Shown here one piece after another: positions 7,936 to 16,575 of a DNA stretch of 64,000 nt. Every line of letters starts with the position of its first letter. Within the stretch, counting starts at the first letter, position 1. This DNA is from Ornithinibacillus californiensis (lineage in GTDB: Bacteria > Bacillota > Bacilli > Bacillales > Amphibacillaceae). Under the pieces are notes generated by a model. The model saw nothing but the letters and a program-made list of their open reading frames with translations. It ran no database searches and was not told where the DNA came from. Made by a program: the position numbers and the translations under genes. Location of the stretch: the NCBI RefSeq assembly GCF_001038485.1, contig NZ_LDUE01000030.1, positions 1 through 64,000 on the forward strand, in the 5' to 3' direction.

Positions 7936-8802
7936 TTAATGAATGGCGCTTTTGAATTTACCACCATGTGCTTCTTGCGCATCGATAATCGTAATAAATG
8001 CTTGCGGGTCTGTTTCGAAAACGATAGATCGTAGTTTAGCTATCTCTAAACGAGTTAACACAACAAAGATAACCTCTTTGTCTTCCTCTATAAAGCCACC
8101 TTTACCATATAAGTTCGTAATCATGCGTCCAAGTCTTTCTTGGATTGCTTCGCCGACTTCTTTATATTCATTCGTTACAACTAGTGCAGCTTTTGTATCA
8201 CCGGTAAGTCCTTGACCAACAAAGTCGATTGCTTTCGACGCAATAAAGTAGGTAATGATAGAAAGCATTGCTTGTTCCCAGCCAAGGACAAATCCTGCCC
8301 AAGCAAAAATAAAGATGTTGATAAACATAACAAACTCGCCTACAGAAAAAGGTAACTTACGAGATAATAGGATTCCAAGTATCTCGGTTCCATCCAAAGC
8401 TCCAGCATTACGAATAACAATACCAACACCCACACCTAAAATTAATCCACCAAAAACAGTAGCTAATAAAGGCTCATCTGTAGCCGGCGTTAACGAATGT
8501 AATGTCGGTTCTATAAGTGCTAGCGCAACAATACTAAATAAGGAAGAGATAACAAAGTTTTTTCCTATATATTTGTATCCAGCAATTAGGAAAGGAAGGT
8601 TAAAAATAAGTATTAAAATACCGAAATTGAGACCTGTTAAATTATTCGTAAGTAAGGAAATACCGATTATGCCACCGTCTATGATGGAATTGGGGATTAA
8701 GAATAGTTCTAATGCCACAGCTGCAAGCGCTGCGCCTATAAGCATCATCGAATAGCGCATAATAATGCTGCCAATTGATTCCTTTTTATGTTGCTTTCCC
8801 AA
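7936..8802 (-). CDS. YitT family membrane protein (DUF161/DUF2179)
   Basis: This 288-residue protein has five to six hydrophobic segments in the first 190 residues (for example [19 protein letters not shown] and [17 protein letters not shown]) and a soluble C-terminal DUF2179 domain (about 210-288, ending [15 protein letters not shown]). This is the standard YitT arrangement; B. subtilis has several paralogs, and their transport role is unproven. The ATG at 8802 follows an AAGGTG-like site. A CodY-like sequence with two mismatches (AATTTTCAAAAAAAT, 8823-8837) lies just upstream, so nutritional control is possible but weakly supported. Confidence 0.9.
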   Translation of the reverse strand: MGKQHKKESIGSIIMRYSMMLIGAALAAVALELFLIPNSIIDGGIIGISLLTNNLTGLNFGILILIFNLPFLIAGYKYIGKNFVISSLFSIVALALIEPTLHSLTPATDEPLLATVFGGLILGVGVGIVIRNAGALDGTEILGILLSRKLPFSVGEFVMFINIFIFAWAGFVLGWEQAMLSIITYFIASKAIDFVGQGLTGDTKAALVVTNEYKEVGEAIQERLGRMITNLYGKGGFIEEDKEVIFVVLTRLEIAKLRSIVFETDPQAFITIIDAQEAHGGKFKSAIH

Positions 8803-8917
8803 GTTAAAACACCTTCTTTATTAATTTTCAAAAAAATGGTACGTTAAAATTATACAGTAAAAAGGTTATTCTATGTTGTGTTTAATTCTCTATTAACATA
8901 CTTTTGGAGGTGTATAA

Positions 8918-9532
8918 ATGGATGTATGGTACGCTAGTTACGGATCGAACTTAATGGAAGATAGGTTTTTAGCATATATATATGGCGGAACTCCCCCTGG
9001 CTCAAATCGTCCTGAACGTGGAGCTCGAGATAAAACACCCCCGAAAAGGAATGAACGGGTTGATATTCCATATCCACTCTATTTTGCAAAGGAAAGAAGT
9101 AAATGGGGGATTGGTGGTGTAGCATTTATTGGTACGGGTACCACCAACGAGGAGAGCACGATCGGTAGAATGTACTTGATTAAAGAAGAACAGTTTTATG
9201 ATGTTGTTTCACAAGAAAACAATGGAGTAAAGGTGGATTTGGATTTAGAAGTGATAGAACGGAAAGGTTTCATCGATATACATGATGGTTGGTATAACCG
9301 GATAGTATTCCTAGGGAGAAAAGATGGGGCACCAATTTTTACATTTACAAGTAGTTTACCAATACATATGGTATCTCTCAGAAAACCTTCTGCTCCTTAC
9401 TTGTCCGTCATTGCAAAGGGATTGAAGGAACTCGGATTTGTAAAAGAGGAAATAGAGGACTATCTCTTAGGTAAGAAAGGCATCGATGGGTTTTTAACCA
9501 AGAACACTTTGAACAATTTTATTAACTTTTAA
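8918..9532 (+). CDS. Gamma-glutamylcyclotransferase-like (GGCT/AIG2 fold) protein
   Basis: This 204-residue protein starts MDVWYASYGSNLMEDRF, the YGSN substrate-loop motif of the GGCT-like fold near the N-terminus. Other hallmarks such as the strand 'IGRMYLIKEEQF' fit the fold, but the family's catalytic Glu cannot be assigned by eye. It carries a basic insert at residues 28-47 (PGSNRPERGARDKTPPKRNE). GGAGGTG is seven bases before the ATG. The gene is single, between the YitT gene and a shared terminator. A role in gamma-glutamyl amine or peptide turnover would fit the family but is not shown. Confidence 0.6.
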   Translation: MDVWYASYGSNLMEDRFLAYIYGGTPPGSNRPERGARDKTPPKRNERVDIPYPLYFAKERSKWGIGGVAFIGTGTTNEESTIGRMYLIKEEQFYDVVSQENNGVKVDLDLEVIERKGFIDIHDGWYNRIVFLGRKDGAPIFTFTSSLPIHMVSLRKPSAPYLSVIAKGLKELGFVKEEIEDYLLGKKGIDGFLTKNTLNNFINF

Positions 9533-9544
9533 TGAAAGAAAAAT

Positions 9545-9574
9545 AACGGAGAAAGGACGAATCCATTCTCCGTT
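9545..9574. terminator. Bidirectional terminator
   Basis: A 9-bp stem AACGGAGAA/TTCTCCGTT lies between the convergent stops of the GGCT-like gene and the ParB-like gene. On the plus strand it is followed by TTTT-like sequence. Confidence 0.75.
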
Positions 9575-10351
9575 TTACAGTCTTACATTAATCTTTGAAT
9601 TTTTATCGCCTTTATAATAAAAGACTCCTTCCATAATTTGCGTGTGAGGAAAAGTTAAGTGATCCCAATAATACCTTAATGCTTGATCACGATCGACAAC
9701 TTGATTTAAGTTCTGAAGCGCAAGGATGGAGTTTACATTAAAATCATAGCCTGCATCTAAAAAGGTGAGAAAGAGCTTAAGTTTCTCATAGGTTAAACGA
9801 TTCTTCTTCTGGAAGACTGCTGGGTAAAGTACAGAACGATAGTTTAGAAGCTTTGGGTTTTTGGCAATTTCATTAACAATACATCGTCGATTATATTTCA
9901 TAGCTAGCTCTTTGTACTTTTCAGGAATGGTTGGGTCAAATATAAGTTGATAGATTTCATTTTTGGAACAACCGGTATTTTCACAAATACGTTTGATATT
10001 GTTATTGGTTTCTTTCAGTAAAAGCATAATATACTCGTATTTTAGTTTATAATTAACTTTTTCTTGCATGCAGGACTGAAATAATCGGAGCGTCCAATCG
10101 AGCTGAGTGATATGCTGTTTTTCTAAAATATAGACTGGGACAGTAATTTGGGGGCTCTGAGATTTTAATATGTTATAAGCCTCGATACCTTTATGCAATA
10201 ACAGTTGCCCTTTTTTGTCTCGAATAATATGGATATAGGGGACGTGATTATTTGTATACCTATGGTAAGAGTAACGGGTAAGCGATTTAGTTGTCGTGTG
10301 CCGTGCTTTTATTTTATGAAGTGGAACCCACTCTAGTTTAATCAAGTCCAT
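9575..10351 (-). CDS. ParB/Spo0J-like protein of unknown role
   Basis: This 258-residue protein resembles a small ParB-type protein. The N-terminal 90 residues follow the ParB N-domain pattern (LEWVPLHKIKARHT..., then GQLLLHKGIEAYNIL and VPVYIL), although the usual GERR box is replaced by HKGIEAY. Residues about 115-170 look like a helix-turn-helix (IKRICENTGCSKNEIYQLI, then PEKYKELAMKYN). It is basic and lacks a partner ParA gene, so it is probably a regulator or DNA-binding accessory rather than a segregation protein. AAAGGGG lies eight bases before the ATG. It is the first gene downstream of the STAND-TPR gene on the same strand, but a terminator separates them. Family assignment is moderate. 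Confidence 0.55.
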   Translation of the reverse strand: MDLIKLEWVPLHKIKARHTTTKSLTRYSYHRYTNNHVPYIHIIRDKKGQLLLHKGIEAYNILKSQSPQITVPVYILEKQHITQLDWTLRLFQSCMQEKVNYKLKYEYIMLLLKETNNNIKRICENTGCSKNEIYQLIFDPTIPEKYKELAMKYNRRCIVNEIAKNPKLLNYRSVLYPAVFQKKNRLTYEKLKLFLTFLDAGYDFNVNSILALQNLNQVVDRDQALRYYWDHLTFPHTQIMEGVFYYKGDKNSKINVRL

Positions 10352-10448
10352 TGACTCAGCCCCTTTCGTTGTTGTTTGTAAAGGGTATGTGGGGAGTGAA
10401 TTGTCCTATACCATTGTTATGATTTTGTAACAACGGTTGAAGAGCAAT

Positions 10449-10477
10449 AAAAAAAGATGCTGACAAGAACCAGCACC
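10449..10477 (-). terminator. Intrinsic terminator of the STAND-TPR gene
   Basis: On the minus strand GGTGCTG...CAGCATC (7-bp stem with one G-T pair) is followed by seven Ts. Confidence 0.85.
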
Positions 10478-10484
10478 TTATTGA

Positions 10485-12953
10485 TTATAGAAATGGCAAC
10501 ACAATTATATCTGTATTCCCTAAGCTAGTTTGTGTTGCTTGTGTTTCTTGAATTTGGTAATTTAAGTTTGCTGCTTTTTGGATCCAATAGTTAATAGGGT
10601 GTTCAGAACCAGCTTCACCTTCAAGTTTGCAACGTTCCAGCCCAATGTTTGCTTGAATGAGCCCCCATTCCTGATCAATCGTTTGGTATAGCTCATTAGC
10701 TAGATTAAAATAATGATGTGCTTCAGCATATTGGCCCTTTTGGAAGTTCAGCTCACCCTTTGAAAGGAATATGTGGCCTTCCCAGCCTTTGATACCAACT
10801 TTTTTAATCTGTTTCATCGCCTCATCTAGAAAATCATCTGCAATAGAGTATGCTCTTTCCATTCGATGTATATCAGCTAATGTACAGACCAATATCGCTT
10901 CGTATCGATCATAAGCTCCTTTTCTAGCAAGCTCTATCCCTACTTCACAGCACTTTCTTGCCCATTTTAAGTGCCCATTTACTTTTAAGACATCAGCATA
11001 TTTTCGTAAGGCACGTACAAGGTAGTTGTCCATCTCAGTTTCTTTTGCGTATCGGATGGATTTCACTAACCATTCTCTACTGAATTTCATATCCCCAGAT
11101 AACACACCCAGGTTGCCACCTACCATAAATAAAAGCTCATTGTATTCAGCTGTCCAATCCTTCTCTTTAAGAATAGATTCATAGCTTAATAGCTCTTCAA
11201 TTAATCCATCTACAGGTTTTGAAAACATCTGATGATGAACTTTCCGGATGGCAAGATGTGCTTTTTCTTTATTAGCCAAAATTTCAGCGGTACCTTCGTT
11301 AGCAAATAGATTTTCAATCATGGTAATCGCCTGTTGATACTCTCCGTTCAAATGAACCATATCAATTAGTATCTGCATAAGCGACAGCCCTAGTGCACTT
11401 GCCCCGTGTTCTTGATACAGTTGTTCTAGTACTTGGCGGAGAAACCTTGTTTCTCCTCGTAACTGTAACTTTTTCAAGATTGGTAGGCAAGCTGTTGATA
11501 ACCAGTAGAAAAATGCTTCTTGTTCGAGATAAGCTTCATGATGGAATATAGATTCCTCAAGCGCCTGAATTTCATTCTCTGGGTGTATGGCTGTTGAAGC
11601 ATAATTCTCTACTAACTTGTCATAATAGGTTGCAAGTGTGTGATGAACACGTTTGGATAACTCTTGGTTCGTATAATCCAACATACCTTGTCGCATCAAT
11701 GCATGAATAAATTGCTTATCTTGTTCCTTTGTAATAAATGAAAACTTATTAAAATCATGATAACGCGTTGCAGCGTAACCAGTTGGATGCTCTCGCAATA
11801 AATAATGAAACATATCTTCCGTATAGAAACGCGGCGTTGTCATGATTTTTAACGTTTCAATTTCTTCATCGGTTAAGTATTGCAGGAATCGGTCTAGTAT
11901 CTCACGTTGGTTAGAGGCGAATTTGTCCGCATGGATTTCCTCACCGAGATTCTTCATTTCAAAATACGTATCAACCGATAAGTCTAGATGATATGGATGT
12001 CCACTACTAGAGGTAATGATTTTTTGACGTACTTCTTTCTCAGTAATACCACAATTTTCTAGGAAGCTATCTGCATCATTAGTTGAAAGATTTTCAATGA
12101 TATGATGATCAAGAATTTCCTTCCAATCGGAGTCGTACTTTTCCCATTCTAAATATTCTCTTCCACAGATGACAAACAATACATCCGGAAGGGAACCAAT
12201 TAAATCCCGCACCCACTTGTCTTTGGAATGAATGGTAGCCTTATTCGTTACACTAGACCATATTGCTTCGAATGTATCGAGGAAGATAACCGTATGTTTA
12301 ATGTTGTACTTTTCTATGGCAAGGCGTAAATCATAGGCGAAAAAGGCAATTAAGCGCTCTTCCATTTCTTGCAGGGAGCAGTGTTCTAATTCGATTAGTT
12401 GCTCTTTTACTTCTTTTTTTAAGTGCCATTTCTTTCCTGATTCATATACTTTTCCGACAATCCCTGTAATGGAACCTGCTATTCCGAGTCCATCCAATGT
12501 GCTAATAATACTTCCTAGAATTGAAAGTTCTTTTTCATACCGAAGTTTTTTCTCATTGTATGTAATGTCTGGATTTCGTTTGTAAAAATACAACGAATAA
12601 GCGAGCTCGAAATGAGCAAAGGTGATATTCTTTTGGTATTTTATTTCCCTTACAAGCTCTAGTAAGGCGCGAGCTGGTGTATGGAAGGAATGATCCTTAA
12701 AATCTAGTGAGGTATATAATGCGTGAGGGTCATAGTCTACTAGTTCAACCTTTAGTTGTTTTTGTAGACTAGTTTTTCCGATTCCTCCTACTCCATAATA
12801 TACAATCACATCGTAATCCTCATGTAGGCGCTCATTCATGCTATGTAAATGATTGAAAAATACCTCTCTTGGTAATTCACGATCTGTAAAAGTTTTCGTG
12901 GCAAAATATTTGCGTTCTTTTCTTCCAATTTGAAATTTTGGTTGTATAGGCAT
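10485..12953 (-). CDS. STAND-type NTPase with C-terminal TPR-like repeats
   Basis: This 822-residue cytoplasmic protein begins with IGRKER, typical of STAND ATPases, then a P-loop GVGGIGKTS (54-62). A Walker B segment TVIFLDTFE (221-229) is followed by a sensor-like strand VLFVICGREYLEW and a GHPYHLDL motif, the GxP of NB-ARC-like modules. Between Walker A and B lies an unusual Gly-rich hydrophobic stretch (about 145-169: GSIISTLDGLGIAGSITGIV). From about residue 480 the protein is all-helical with TPR-like pairs (for example QGMLDYTNQ..., FQKGQYAEAHHYFNLANELY). There is no recognisable N-terminal effector or C-terminal DNA-binding domain, so it probably acts as an NTP-driven sensor or scaffold. 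AGGAGG precedes the ATG. It could be regulatory or defensive; the sequence does not decide. Confidence 0.8.
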   Translation of the reverse strand: MPIQPKFQIGRKERKYFATKTFTDRELPREVFFNHLHSMNERLHEDYDVIVYYGVGGIGKTSLQKQLKVELVDYDPHALYTSLDFKDHSFHTPARALLELVREIKYQKNITFAHFELAYSLYFYKRNPDITYNEKKLRYEKELSILGSIISTLDGLGIAGSITGIVGKVYESGKKWHLKKEVKEQLIELEHCSLQEMEERLIAFFAYDLRLAIEKYNIKHTVIFLDTFEAIWSSVTNKATIHSKDKWVRDLIGSLPDVLFVICGREYLEWEKYDSDWKEILDHHIIENLSTNDADSFLENCGITEKEVRQKIITSSSGHPYHLDLSVDTYFEMKNLGEEIHADKFASNQREILDRFLQYLTDEEIETLKIMTTPRFYTEDMFHYLLREHPTGYAATRYHDFNKFSFITKEQDKQFIHALMRQGMLDYTNQELSKRVHHTLATYYDKLVENYASTAIHPENEIQALEESIFHHEAYLEQEAFFYWLSTACLPILKKLQLRGETRFLRQVLEQLYQEHGASALGLSLMQILIDMVHLNGEYQQAITMIENLFANEGTAEILANKEKAHLAIRKVHHQMFSKPVDGLIEELLSYESILKEKDWTAEYNELLFMVGGNLGVLSGDMKFSREWLVKSIRYAKETEMDNYLVRALRKYADVLKVNGHLKWARKCCEVGIELARKGAYDRYEAILVCTLADIHRMERAYSIADDFLDEAMKQIKKVGIKGWEGHIFLSKGELNFQKGQYAEAHHYFNLANELYQTIDQEWGLIQANIGLERCKLEGEAGSEHPINYWIQKAANLNYQIQETQATQTSLGNTDIIVLPFL

Positions 12954-13076
12954 AAAGACACCTCCTATACGTATTATAATCTACAAATTGGAGCTTGTAC
13001 TATAGAAAAAAGAAAAAATGGGACAAGGGTGTTTTAATCAAAGAAAATTCATACTATACTTTAGTGCATAATACCC

Positions 13077-13192
13077 GCTCCGGAAATATACTTCGCTTTC
13101 CGTGGGCGGCTGGTGAGCCTCCTCGTGCTTACGCACTGCGGGGTCTCACCGATGCCTATCCTCCCACAGGAGTCTCCGTATATTTCCGGAGC
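13077..13192 (+). repeat. Long palindromic repeat, copy A (short form, 116 bp)
   Basis: Perfect 15-bp terminal inverted repeats (GCTCCGGAAATATAC and its complement) enclose CTTCGCTTTCC, GGGCGGCTGGTGAGCC, GGGTCTCACC and CCTATCCTCCC, which can fold into one long imperfect hairpin. The same family occurs at 49506-49746 (inverted) and 54237-54472. It lies in the 310-bp gap upstream of the STAND gene and beyond the lipase gene's 3' end. An apparent reading frame across it is not a gene. Such G+C-rich repeats are familiar in Bacillaceae genomes; function unknown. Confidence 0.85.
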
Positions 13193-13263
13193 TAATGTGG
13201 TAAATTATTCGCATTTTTAACTTCAACTTCTAGTTATGTCTCATCCTCTGTACTTGCTATTTA

Positions 13264-14862
13264 TTATTCCACATAGACAGAGTCGATAATGGTTCTTTTG
13301 AATGGTTTGCCGTTTTTGGTTAGTCCTTCTACTTCAATTGTTATATTGTATACTTCCTTCGCAGTGTTAAAAGTAAGTACTTTGGAGAGATTTTTGCTCC
13401 CTGCAACAGAAAGTTTCTTCGAGTTTACGGGATTATTAGATTCGGTGATATGGTACGTTGCGGTTAACGTATTCTCCTGTACTTCTTCTGTGTTCGCAGT
13501 TAAGTGGTATGTCATTTGCATGGAATTGCTAGCTTTCACTTTTCCAGCATTCTGTAGTTTAGTAGACGAGTTAAAACTGGTAACTAATAGATATGCATCT
13601 TCTTCTTTAACCGTTAGTTCTAATTTCCATTCTCCAGCTTCAGGCTTTTTGTAAGTTAGCGTATTCTGAATAGCTCCTAAGAAAATACCTTCCTCTATTT
13701 TTGTAGAGGAGAATTTAGGTGTTACGACTTTTCCAGAAGGAGAGGTAAGTTTAGCATCAGCTAAATTACGAGAAGTTAGTAGGTTGAGAGTTACTTCTTT
13801 CACACCGTCTTCTACTGGGATGACAAGCTCATTTTCTTTTTCTACTAGGAGTGGTCCACCATCTACCCATTGGTTATAGCTAGGTGAATTCCTATCGATA
13901 TTTCCAGTGGTTTTTCTCATCTGAATATTATAGTAGGTATTATCAGTTAGATAGTCATCAAACACAGGGAAAGTAACGCCTGTGCGGATGGTCGTGTGGG
14001 TCCAATCCCCGATAGCGAGCTGTTGTCCACCTGGTAATCGACTGCTAGCAGTAGTAACTACACCATCATTGGATCCATATTGTGATAAATAGACACCGCC
14101 GTACCAATTAGATGAAAAGGCAGAGCCCCAAGCGGTGCCGCCCAACGTATAGTAATCATTATAATAAGCCCTAGGCTGATCATCCGTTTGCGCTCGGAAA
14201 TCTGCCATATAGCCCATCTGCATGGAATATGTACCGTCACCTTGCGCACCTAATAAGTCTGCCAGCCATCCTGCTCCGGAGCTATATGCTAAGTCGGCTA
14301 GTTGTGACCCGTGATGTGGACTGGATAGTGTAATAACATTATTTACATATTGCCAAGCACCATAGTATGTTAAAGCAGTTTGTGTATCTACTCCACCTTT
14401 ACTATAGGCAACCACCGTGATTGGTTTTCCTCCAAAGTGATTGGAAATTTCTCTTATTTTATCAGCTAGCAATGCGCCGTTATCCCACATATCAGCACTA
14501 GCACCACCCGCGTCATATAACTGAATAAAAGTGGTTTGATAGCCAGCGTTGTAAGCAGTTTGATACATATCGTTCTCTTCATAAAAAACTTGCGCAACAT
14601 TATTTAAACCAGGGACAAATAGTAGAATAGGAGAATTAGGTATTAAATTCGGTGGGGTGGAACCGATATACCATTCCCCAGGTGTTTCGGTGTTTCCATT
14701 ATTCGCTTTACCAGTAGTGGAAAAGAGCGGTTCGGATTCTTGGAATGGAATAGGGTCAGGGATTTCAGATAAGGTTACATTTTTTGCAGATGTCGATAGG
14801 GGGAAAGCTAAACCAATAACAAGCATTACAATAACAAAAATTAACGAAAACTTCTTAGGCAT
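13264..14862 (-). CDS. Secreted lipase/esterase-like alpha/beta hydrolase
   Basis: The 532-residue product starts with a Sec signal peptide (KKFSLIFVIVMLVIGLAF, cleavage near STSA-KN, residue 26). The alpha/beta-hydrolase domain has an oxyanion-loop segment LLFVPGLNN (about 80-88) and the nucleophile elbow AYSKGG (152-157, Ser154) in place of GxSxG, followed by LSSPHHGSQLADL, typical of lipases and acyl hydrolases. The catalytic Asp/His may be in SNDGVVTTASS and DWTHTTIR. Residues about 340-532 are beta-rich and probably form one or two immunoglobulin-like domains. AGGAGGAG lies just before the ATG at 14862; upstream ATGs are less well placed. An extracellular lipid or polyester substrate is likely. 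Confidence 0.82.
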   Translation of the reverse strand: MPKKFSLIFVIVMLVIGLAFPLSTSAKNVTLSEIPDPIPFQESEPLFSTTGKANNGNTETPGEWYIGSTPPNLIPNSPILLFVPGLNNVAQVFYEENDMYQTAYNAGYQTTFIQLYDAGGASADMWDNGALLADKIREISNHFGGKPITVVAYSKGGVDTQTALTYYGAWQYVNNVITLSSPHHGSQLADLAYSSGAGWLADLLGAQGDGTYSMQMGYMADFRAQTDDQPRAYYNDYYTLGGTAWGSAFSSNWYGGVYLSQYGSNDGVVTTASSRLPGGQQLAIGDWTHTTIRTGVTFPVFDDYLTDNTYYNIQMRKTTGNIDRNSPSYNQWVDGGPLLVEKENELVIPVEDGVKEVTLNLLTSRNLADAKLTSPSGKVVTPKFSSTKIEEGIFLGAIQNTLTYKKPEAGEWKLELTVKEEDAYLLVTSFNSSTKLQNAGKVKASNSMQMTYHLTANTEEVQENTLTATYHITESNNPVNSKKLSVAGSKNLSKVLTFNTAKEVYNITIEVEGLTKNGKPFKRTIIDSVYVE

Positions 14863-15060
14863 CTTACTCCTCCTCATGTTTAGTCTTTTCAATCTTATTC
14901 AATCTAAAAAGGATTCATGATGGGAGGAGGTTGGGAAAGTTGATAAATTTAATATAATCTCATCCTAACATTTTGCACGGATTAACGAAAAATAGTATCA
15001 GCTAGTACATATTAGTGGGCAAAATTGGTAAAAATTAATTAGAAGGAAAATAAAATTGGG

Positions 15061-15393
15061 GTGAGATTAATTAGACTACTTCAGAGCTTATTCATTATTG
15101 GAGTACTATTCATTGTAATATCGCAGGTGACTTCTGCCGAACAAAAGAGCATGGAACGAATACCTACTAGTACCGAGGAACATAATTGGAAACAGTCTAG
15201 TGTCAATTACGAGACCTTGGAAGTAGGAGAGCATAAATATAATTACTGGAAGAATTTTATGAAGCATACAAGAACATGTCACATTTCTCATCGAATGAAG
15301 ACAGTTGTGTACTACTGTGACATACATAATCATACGAAGTCAGAAACTATTTTAGATGAAGTGATACATAGTGAAAGACATCGAAAAGACTAA
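15061..15393 (+). CDS. Small secreted protein, unknown function
   Basis: From the GTG at 15061 this is a 110-residue protein with a clear signal peptide (RLIRLLQSLFIIGVLFIVIS, cleavage near TSA-EQ). The mature part is His-rich and basic (KHTRTCHISHRMK..., YYCDIHNHTK, HSERHRKD), with two Cys that could form a disulphide. I recognise no family. The ribosome site is weak (AGAAGG about 14 bases upstream), so the start is uncertain. It is flanked by a convergent terminator. Its signal peptide and unbroken frame make it a probable gene. Confidence 0.55.
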   Translation: MRLIRLLQSLFIIGVLFIVISQVTSAEQKSMERIPTSTEEHNWKQSSVNYETLEVGEHKYNYWKNFMKHTRTCHISHRMKTVVYYCDIHNHTKSETILDEVIHSERHRKD

Positions 15394-15470
15394 GAGAGTT
15401 GCACGAGTTTGCAACTGGAGAAACTGGTATACCGGCAATTCGGATTGCAATTGAAATTACGTAATAATAA

Positions 15471-15505
15471 AAAAGGGGTATTCGTCTTATTGACGAATAC
15501 CTCTT
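15471..15505. terminator. Bidirectional terminator
   Basis: A 10-bp stem GGTATTCGTC/GACGAATACC with A-tract before and T-rich sequence after serves the convergent genes at 15061 and 15548. Confidence 0.8.
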
Positions 15506-15547
15506 TCAATGTTTAATTTGCTATGTTGCTAACTGTAAAGGTCCTAA

Positions 15548-16387
15548 TTATAAGTTTTTAAGATAGTGATATAACCCATTTTTTTCATAGGTAAATGTAG
15601 TTACCTCATCGGCTTGTTCTTTGACGTTATCCTCTGCGTTTTTCATTGCAACTGCATGTCCAGCTAACTCAAACATTGGTAAATCATTTTCGCTGTCGCC
15701 CACGACTAGTAAGCTCTCTTTTGATATTCTATATTCGTCTAGAAGTAGTTGAATCCCTGTTCCTTTTGTTACTCCAGATACCATTATTTCAACATTATGA
15801 AGAGATGAAGATGACATCGAAAAATCAGTTTCCTGTTTTAGTTCTAGTAGTCTATTTTTCCAATCATTAATCTTTGTCGTATCGACACTAAAGAAATAGA
15901 CCTTAACAATATTTTCATAGCTGAGATGATTAACCCAGTTGATATTCTGACGAAGTGCTTCCGTTCTAGAATTTAATTCATTCTCAAGTAGGGTTCTCGG
16001 AATTGTTTTCTCTAGTTCACTGATAAAATAATCTTTGTCCTCTGTTAATGCGAAGCGAGATTCTTCTACAGGATGAACTTCATAGTAGATTTTTTCTTCT
16101 CTAGCTTCTGCAATAACTTTTCGAAGAAGGTGTTCTTCTAAAGAAAATTGTGCGAGCTGCTTTTTCTTCGTATAGATACCCATACCATTTGCTGTTACAT
16201 AACCATCAAGGTGAATGTGGCTAGGAAAAACATCATCGATCTCTTTTTGCGTCCTACCTGTTGCTATGAATATTTTAATTCCTTTCTCACGAAGGTGTTG
16301 GAGATGGTGAATTAAACTTTCCTCAACCAAACCATTTGGATTGAGTAGCGTACCATCCATATCTAAGGCGATTGCTTTGACATTCAA
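15548..16387 (-). CDS. HAD-superfamily Cof-type hydrolase
   Basis: This 279-residue protein has all HAD motifs of the Cof/IIB subgroup: motif I DMDGTLLNP (residues 9-17), motif II FIATGRT (40-46), a Lys before motif III (VSGVTKGTGIQ) and motif IV VGDSENDLPMFELAG. These cytoplasmic phosphatases act on sugar phosphates or flavin and pyridoxal phosphates, and the substrate cannot be told by eye. Length is normal. GAGGAA is eight bases before the ATG. Divergent from the PTS regulator gene at 16576. Confidence 0.92.
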   Translation of the reverse strand: MNVKAIALDMDGTLLNPNGLVEESLIHHLQHLREKGIKIFIATGRTQKEIDDVFPSHIHLDGYVTANGMGIYTKKKQLAQFSLEEHLLRKVIAEAREEKIYYEVHPVEESRFALTEDKDYFISELEKTIPRTLLENELNSRTEALRQNINWVNHLSYENIVKVYFFSVDTTKINDWKNRLLELKQETDFSMSSSSLHNVEIMVSGVTKGTGIQLLLDEYRISKESLLVVGDSENDLPMFELAGHAVAMKNAEDNVKEQADEVTTFTYEKNGLYHYLKNL

Positions 16388-16520
16388 TTATATTCCTCAC
16401 CTTTCCAAATTTAAGTATGTCATATACAGTTCATTATAGGAGATAAATATGACATATTGGGAAAACTATGAGCACAATTTATGTTGGAACAGTGGGTACA
16501 TAGATTGGGTTCAAATGTAA

Positions 16521-16550
16521 TTGAATGCAGTAATGAAAGCGTAATACAAT
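16521..16550 (+). promoter_or_regulatory. Promoter of the PTS operon with a cre-like half-site
   Basis: TTGAAT (16521-16526), an 18-bp spacer and TACAAT (16545-16550) make a sigma-A promoter. The spacer contains TGAAAGCG (16534-16541), a perfect left half of a CcpA cre site; the right half is poor. Carbon catabolite repression is plausible. Confidence 0.45.
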
Positions 16551-16575
16551 GAAAGTAAGAAGTGGAGGGTAACTT

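Noticed and set aside
12995-13195. 66-residue reading frame on the plus strand
   Set aside because: It runs across long-repeat copy A; codons reflect the repeat's conserved DNA, and there is no ribosome site or homologous protein pattern.
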